The position numbers and the translations under genes were made by a program. From assembly GCA_900544225.1 (NCBI GenBank), contig UQUD01000007.1, positions 1 to 41,045 of the forward strand: a stretch of 41,045 nt of DNA, in the 5' to 3' direction. This document shows positions 39,194 to 41,045 of the stretch, piece by piece; position 1 is the first letter of the stretch; every line of letters begins with the position of its first letter. The notes below the pieces were generated by a model that had not been told where the DNA came from, made no database searches, and worked only from the letters and a program-made list of their open reading frames with translations. The stretch comes from an uncultured Collinsella sp. (lineage in GTDB: Bacteria; Actinomycetota; Coriobacteriia; Coriobacteriales; Coriobacteriaceae).

Positions 39194-39775
39194 TTACGAG
39201 AGTTTTTGAATCGCGCGCGCGACGCGGGCGATGGGTAGGCCCACCACGTTATAGAAGTCGCCCGAAATATCGTGCACGAGCATGCGTCCTCCTGTGCCCT
39301 GAATGCCGTAGGCGCCGGCCTTGTCCATGGGCTCTCCCGAGGCGATGTAGTGCTCGATTTGCTCGTCGGTGAGCTCGTAGAACGTCACGTCGGTCACATC
39401 GACAAAGGACAGACTCTCGGCGGCATGCGGGGCGGCCGTATCGCCTGCCTTAACGATGCAGACGCCGGTTGCGACCTGGTGCGTGCGGCCCGAAAGCTCA
39501 CGGAGCATAGTGCGCGCCTCGTCCTCGGTTGCCGGCTTGCCCAGAATCTTGCCGTCAAAGGTGACGATGGTGTCGGCCGCGACCGTCAGCTCATTGGGCT
39601 CGGCATACTCGGCAGCAACGGCAGCCGCCTTGGCGCGTGCCAAGCGCTCGACAAGCGTGAGCGGGGCCTCGCCATCAAAGGGCGTTTCGTCGATATCCGC
39701 GGGAATCACGCGAATGTTGTAGCCTGCCTCGCGCATCAGCTCTATGCGGCGCGGCGATTGCGAAGCCAAAATCAT
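39194..39775 (-). CDS. maf: Maf-family nucleotide pyrophosphatase
   Basis: 193 aa: S-Q-S-P-R-R (5-10), E-x-P (D-E-T-P-F), A-A-D-T-I-V and K-A-G-A-Y-G-I-Q-G are Maf signatures. Hydrolyses dTTP/UTP or modified nucleotides and is linked to septum-inhibition phenotypes. The ATG at 39775 overlaps the DJ-1/PfpI stop by 4 nt (ATGA), so it is translated from the same message. Confidence 0.93.
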   Translation of the reverse strand: MILASQSPRRIELMREAGYNIRVIPADIDETPFDGEAPLTLVERLARAKAAAVAAEYAEPNELTVAADTIVTFDGKILGKPATEDEARTMLRELSGRTHQVATGVCIVKAGDTAAPHAAESLSFVDVTDVTFYELTDEQIEHYIASGEPMDKAGAYGIQGTGGRMLVHDISGDFYNVVGLPIARVARAIQKLS

Positions 39776-40314
39776 AGTTGGATGCCCTCGGCGACCTTCT
39801 CGACGGCCTTGTCGCCGGCGAGCGTGCGCAGCAGCTCCAATGCAAAGGGGAGGGACTGTGCCATGCCGCTGGCAGTGATGATGTTGCCGTCTTGCGTGAC
39901 CTTCTCGCCGGTATAGGCGCCTTCGGGGAAGCTTTTCTCAAAGCCAGGGAAGCACGTGGCATGGCGCCCCTCGAGCAGGTCGAGCTCGCCCAGGATAAAC
40001 GGGGCGGCGCAGATGGCGGCGACGTGCTTGGTTGCGGCGAACTCGCAGACCACGTCGCAGACGCGCTGATCTGCGCGCAGGTTGGTGGCACCGGGCAGGC
40101 CGCCGGGCAGCACGACGCAGTCGTACTCGTCAAAGTTGATCTCATCAAAGAGCGCATCGCAGGTCACGGGGATCTGCAGCGAGCTTACGACCTCGCGCGT
40201 GGGCATGATCGAGACGAGCGTGGCACGCACGCCGCCGCGACGCATGACATCGACCATGGTCAAGCATTCAATAGTTTCAAAGCCATCGGCGGCGAGAACG
40301 GCAACGCTGGGCAT
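39772..40314 (-). CDS. DJ-1/PfpI-family protein
   Basis: 180 aa, DJ-1/ThiJ/PfpI fold. Early D-G-F-E (Glu13), V-V-L-P-G-G-L-P-G and the nucleophile elbow A-A-I-C-A-A-P (Cys102) match the DJ-1/YajL group (glyoxalase/deglycase/chaperone activities are debated). Start ATG 40314 follows AAAGGA by 6 nt; an upstream in-frame ATG at 40338 precedes the ribosome site. Coupled to maf by a 4-nt overlap. Confidence 0.9.
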   Translation of the reverse strand: MPSVAVLAADGFETIECLTMVDVMRRGGVRATLVSIMPTREVVSSLQIPVTCDALFDEINFDEYDCVVLPGGLPGATNLRADQRVCDVVCEFAATKHVAAICAAPFILGELDLLEGRHATCFPGFEKSFPEGAYTGEKVTQDGNIITASGMAQSLPFALELLRTLAGDKAVEKVAEGIQL

Positions 40315-40448
40315 GAGGGTTCCTTTCATAGGCGGCATACAATTAGCCGTCTTATACCCCGAAGACCTCCGCTTGCCATGCTCGATTTCCCAATGTTTAA
40401 AATAGCCCCGTCCGAATTAGCTACCCTCACCCATCCTCAACAATCTCA

Positions 40449-40493
40449 ATCTGTAACATCTAGACCCACTTTTGACCCCTAACTGTTACAGAT
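40449..40493. repeat. Palindromic unit 1 of a pair
   Basis: ATCTGTAACA-TCTA ... C-TGTTACAGAT: 10-bp perfect arms, 25-nt centre. Confidence 0.8.
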
Positions 40494-40529
40494 CAAGACA
40501 AACGGAAACTGCCCCGACAAAACGTCTAA

Positions 40530-40574
40530 ATCTGTAACATCTACGGACCAAAACCGGGTCTTACTGTTACAGAT
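40530..40574. repeat. Palindromic unit 2 of a pair
   Basis: Same ends as unit 1 (ATCTGTAACATCTA ... CTGTTACAGATC), same length and orientation, different centre; the centre can itself pair (GACC/GGGTC). Confidence 0.8.
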
Positions 40575-40662
40575 CGAGACAGTCCCCAACAGCACCGCCC
40601 TGTTCGGGGAACGACCGCCACAGGTGCGGCGGGCAGAGGCTCACTTTTTTCCTCGGCTTTTC

Positions 40663-40689
40663 TTGACAGCACCTCCTCTGTTGTAGTAT
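40663..40689 (+). promoter_or_regulatory. Candidate promoter of the EamA-like gene
   Basis: TTGACA (40663-40668), 15-bp spacer, TAGTAT (40684-40689). Perfect -35; spacing shorter than ideal. Confidence 0.45.
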
Positions 40690-40741
40690 TTTCTCTCCGT
40701 CTAAAAACGCGTGGACTTTTCTGGGCGCTAGCCACCTTTTT

Positions 40742-40776
40742 GCCACGCAACCGAGCAGTCGGTTGCGTGGCTTTTT
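40742..40776 (+). terminator. Intrinsic terminator in the EamA leader (putative attenuator)
   Basis: GCCACGCAACCGA-GCAG-TCGGTTGCGTGGC (13-bp perfect stem) followed by TTTTT, lying between promoter and coding region. The upstream GCGTGG (40709-40714) can pair with CCACGC in the 5' arm, an alternative fold. Confidence 0.8.
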
Positions 40777-40893
40777 CGTCTTGGCAGCAGGTACCACATG
40801 CACTGCCAGAAGACCGCACGAGCCCACCTTCCGACTGCAGGGAACAGACGCACGAGATGTGCGTCTGCAAGACAGCAGACGGAAGGGAGCCTA

Positions 40894-41045
40894 ATGGCAG
40901 GAACAAACACAATCAAGCAACAGACCGCCGAGGCGGGAGCCGCGGGCGCGGGACAGGTCAAGGCGGCGCTCCAGGTCTTTGCGGGCGGCGCCTGCTACGG
41001 CGCGATGGCCACGACCTACAAGCTCGCCTACGCCGCGGGCTTCAC
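40894..41045 (+). CDS. EamA/DMT-family transporter, 5' part only
   Basis: The visible 50 codons: a polar N-terminus (M-A-G-T-N-T-I-K-Q-Q) and the start of the first span, F-A-G-G-A-C-Y-G-A-M-A-T-T-Y-K-L-A-Y-A-A-G-F, resembling the first helix of EamA (DMT) permeases. ATG 40894 follows GGAAGGGAG; a start at ATG 40798, in frame, is possible but lacks a ribosome site. Cut by the window end; substrate unknown. Confidence 0.65.
   Translation, partial: MAGTNTIKQQTAEAGAAGAGQVKAALQVFAGGACYGAMATTYKLAYAAGF

Larger units (their letters stand above)
40315..40893. other. 579-bp intergenic region with duplicated palindrome, promoter and attenuator
   Basis: Between the divergent DJ-1 and EamA-like genes. 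From left: AT-rich stretch, two 45-nt palindromic units (40449, 40530), a promoter candidate, a terminator hairpin (40742) and further hairpins near the EamA start. No protein gene supported. Confidence 0.7.

Noticed and set aside
40711..40731. Six-codon leader peptide starting at GTG in the EamA leader
   Set aside because: No Shine-Dalgarno and no repeated regulatory codons; too short to support.
40788..40810. T-box-like GGTACCAC in the EamA leader
   Set aside because: The surrounding sequence lacks the rest of the T-box consensus and any specifier stem, and the terminator lies upstream of it rather than downstream.
1..41045. tRNA or rRNA genes, prophage, insertion sequences
   Set aside because: I found no cloverleaf-like block, integrase, transposase or phage gene in any gap or frame; the mobile-looking signals are limited to the inverted repeats and the toxin-antitoxin pair.

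Overview
The window looks like a chromosomal segment of a gut coriobacterium, most likely Collinsella or a close relative (Actinomycetota). The signs are high GC with strong G/C third-position bias, protein families typical of that group (old-yellow-enzyme/FeS reductase, AcnX hydro-lyase, FxLYD protein, D-aspartate-ligase-like ATP-grasp), acetate-forming fermentation genes and many long intergenic hairpins. The assignment comes from recognising protein families, not from a search.

Layout. 1-5260: lysine/diaminopimelate block. A lysine riboswitch precedes, on the minus strand, a lysA-dapA in-frame fusion, dapB and dapH (cut by the window edge); an M20D amidohydrolase that could be the N-acetyl-DAP deacetylase is divergent. 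5361-6308: a HigB/HigA-type toxin-antitoxin pair and a small membrane protein. 6399-13380: minus-strand group of MFS transporter, M20 peptidase, both AcnX (aconitase X) subunits and an OYE/FeS/FAD reductase, possibly one catabolic unit. 13604-16004: FxLYD protein, HTH protein and membrane Ser/Thr kinase. 16044-19579: secreted coiled-coil cell-wall hydrolase, then a D-aspartate-ligase-like ATP-grasp enzyme with an aspartate racemase. 19705-23263: ECF transporter (T, fused A1A2, S component) headed by a previously unmarked tryptophan attenuator whose leader peptide has three consecutive Trp codons. 23391-26518: secreted C69 dipeptidase, a 30-residue membrane peptide and a DAG-kinase-like lipid kinase. 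26617-31061: RNase D, YugP-type metallopeptidase, xseA-xseB, HIT protein. 31209-35260: two tandem acetate kinases convergent with pta. 35492-37718: UDP-galactopyranose mutase plus a GT2 glycosyltransferase. 38091-40314: P1 peptidase, Maf, DJ-1/PfpI. 40894-end: start of an EamA-like transporter behind a terminator-containing leader.

A recurring theme is RNA-level and hairpin control. Besides the lysine riboswitch and trp attenuator there are at least seven long inverted repeats between genes (about 22214, 22301, 27791, 30592, 34138, 37751, 37954). Arms reach 34 bp and nearly every arm is unique, but the last two share a conserved core. There is also an exact 62-bp-period tandem repeat (33803-33977) and a duplicated 45-nt palindromic element (40449-40574).

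Functionally the window joins lysine/DAP and cell-wall supply (dap genes, D-Asp ligase/racemase, wall hydrolase, galactofuranose genes), peptide and amino-acid scavenging (M20, C69, P1, ECF-Trp) and the acetate/ATP branch of fermentation (pta-ack).
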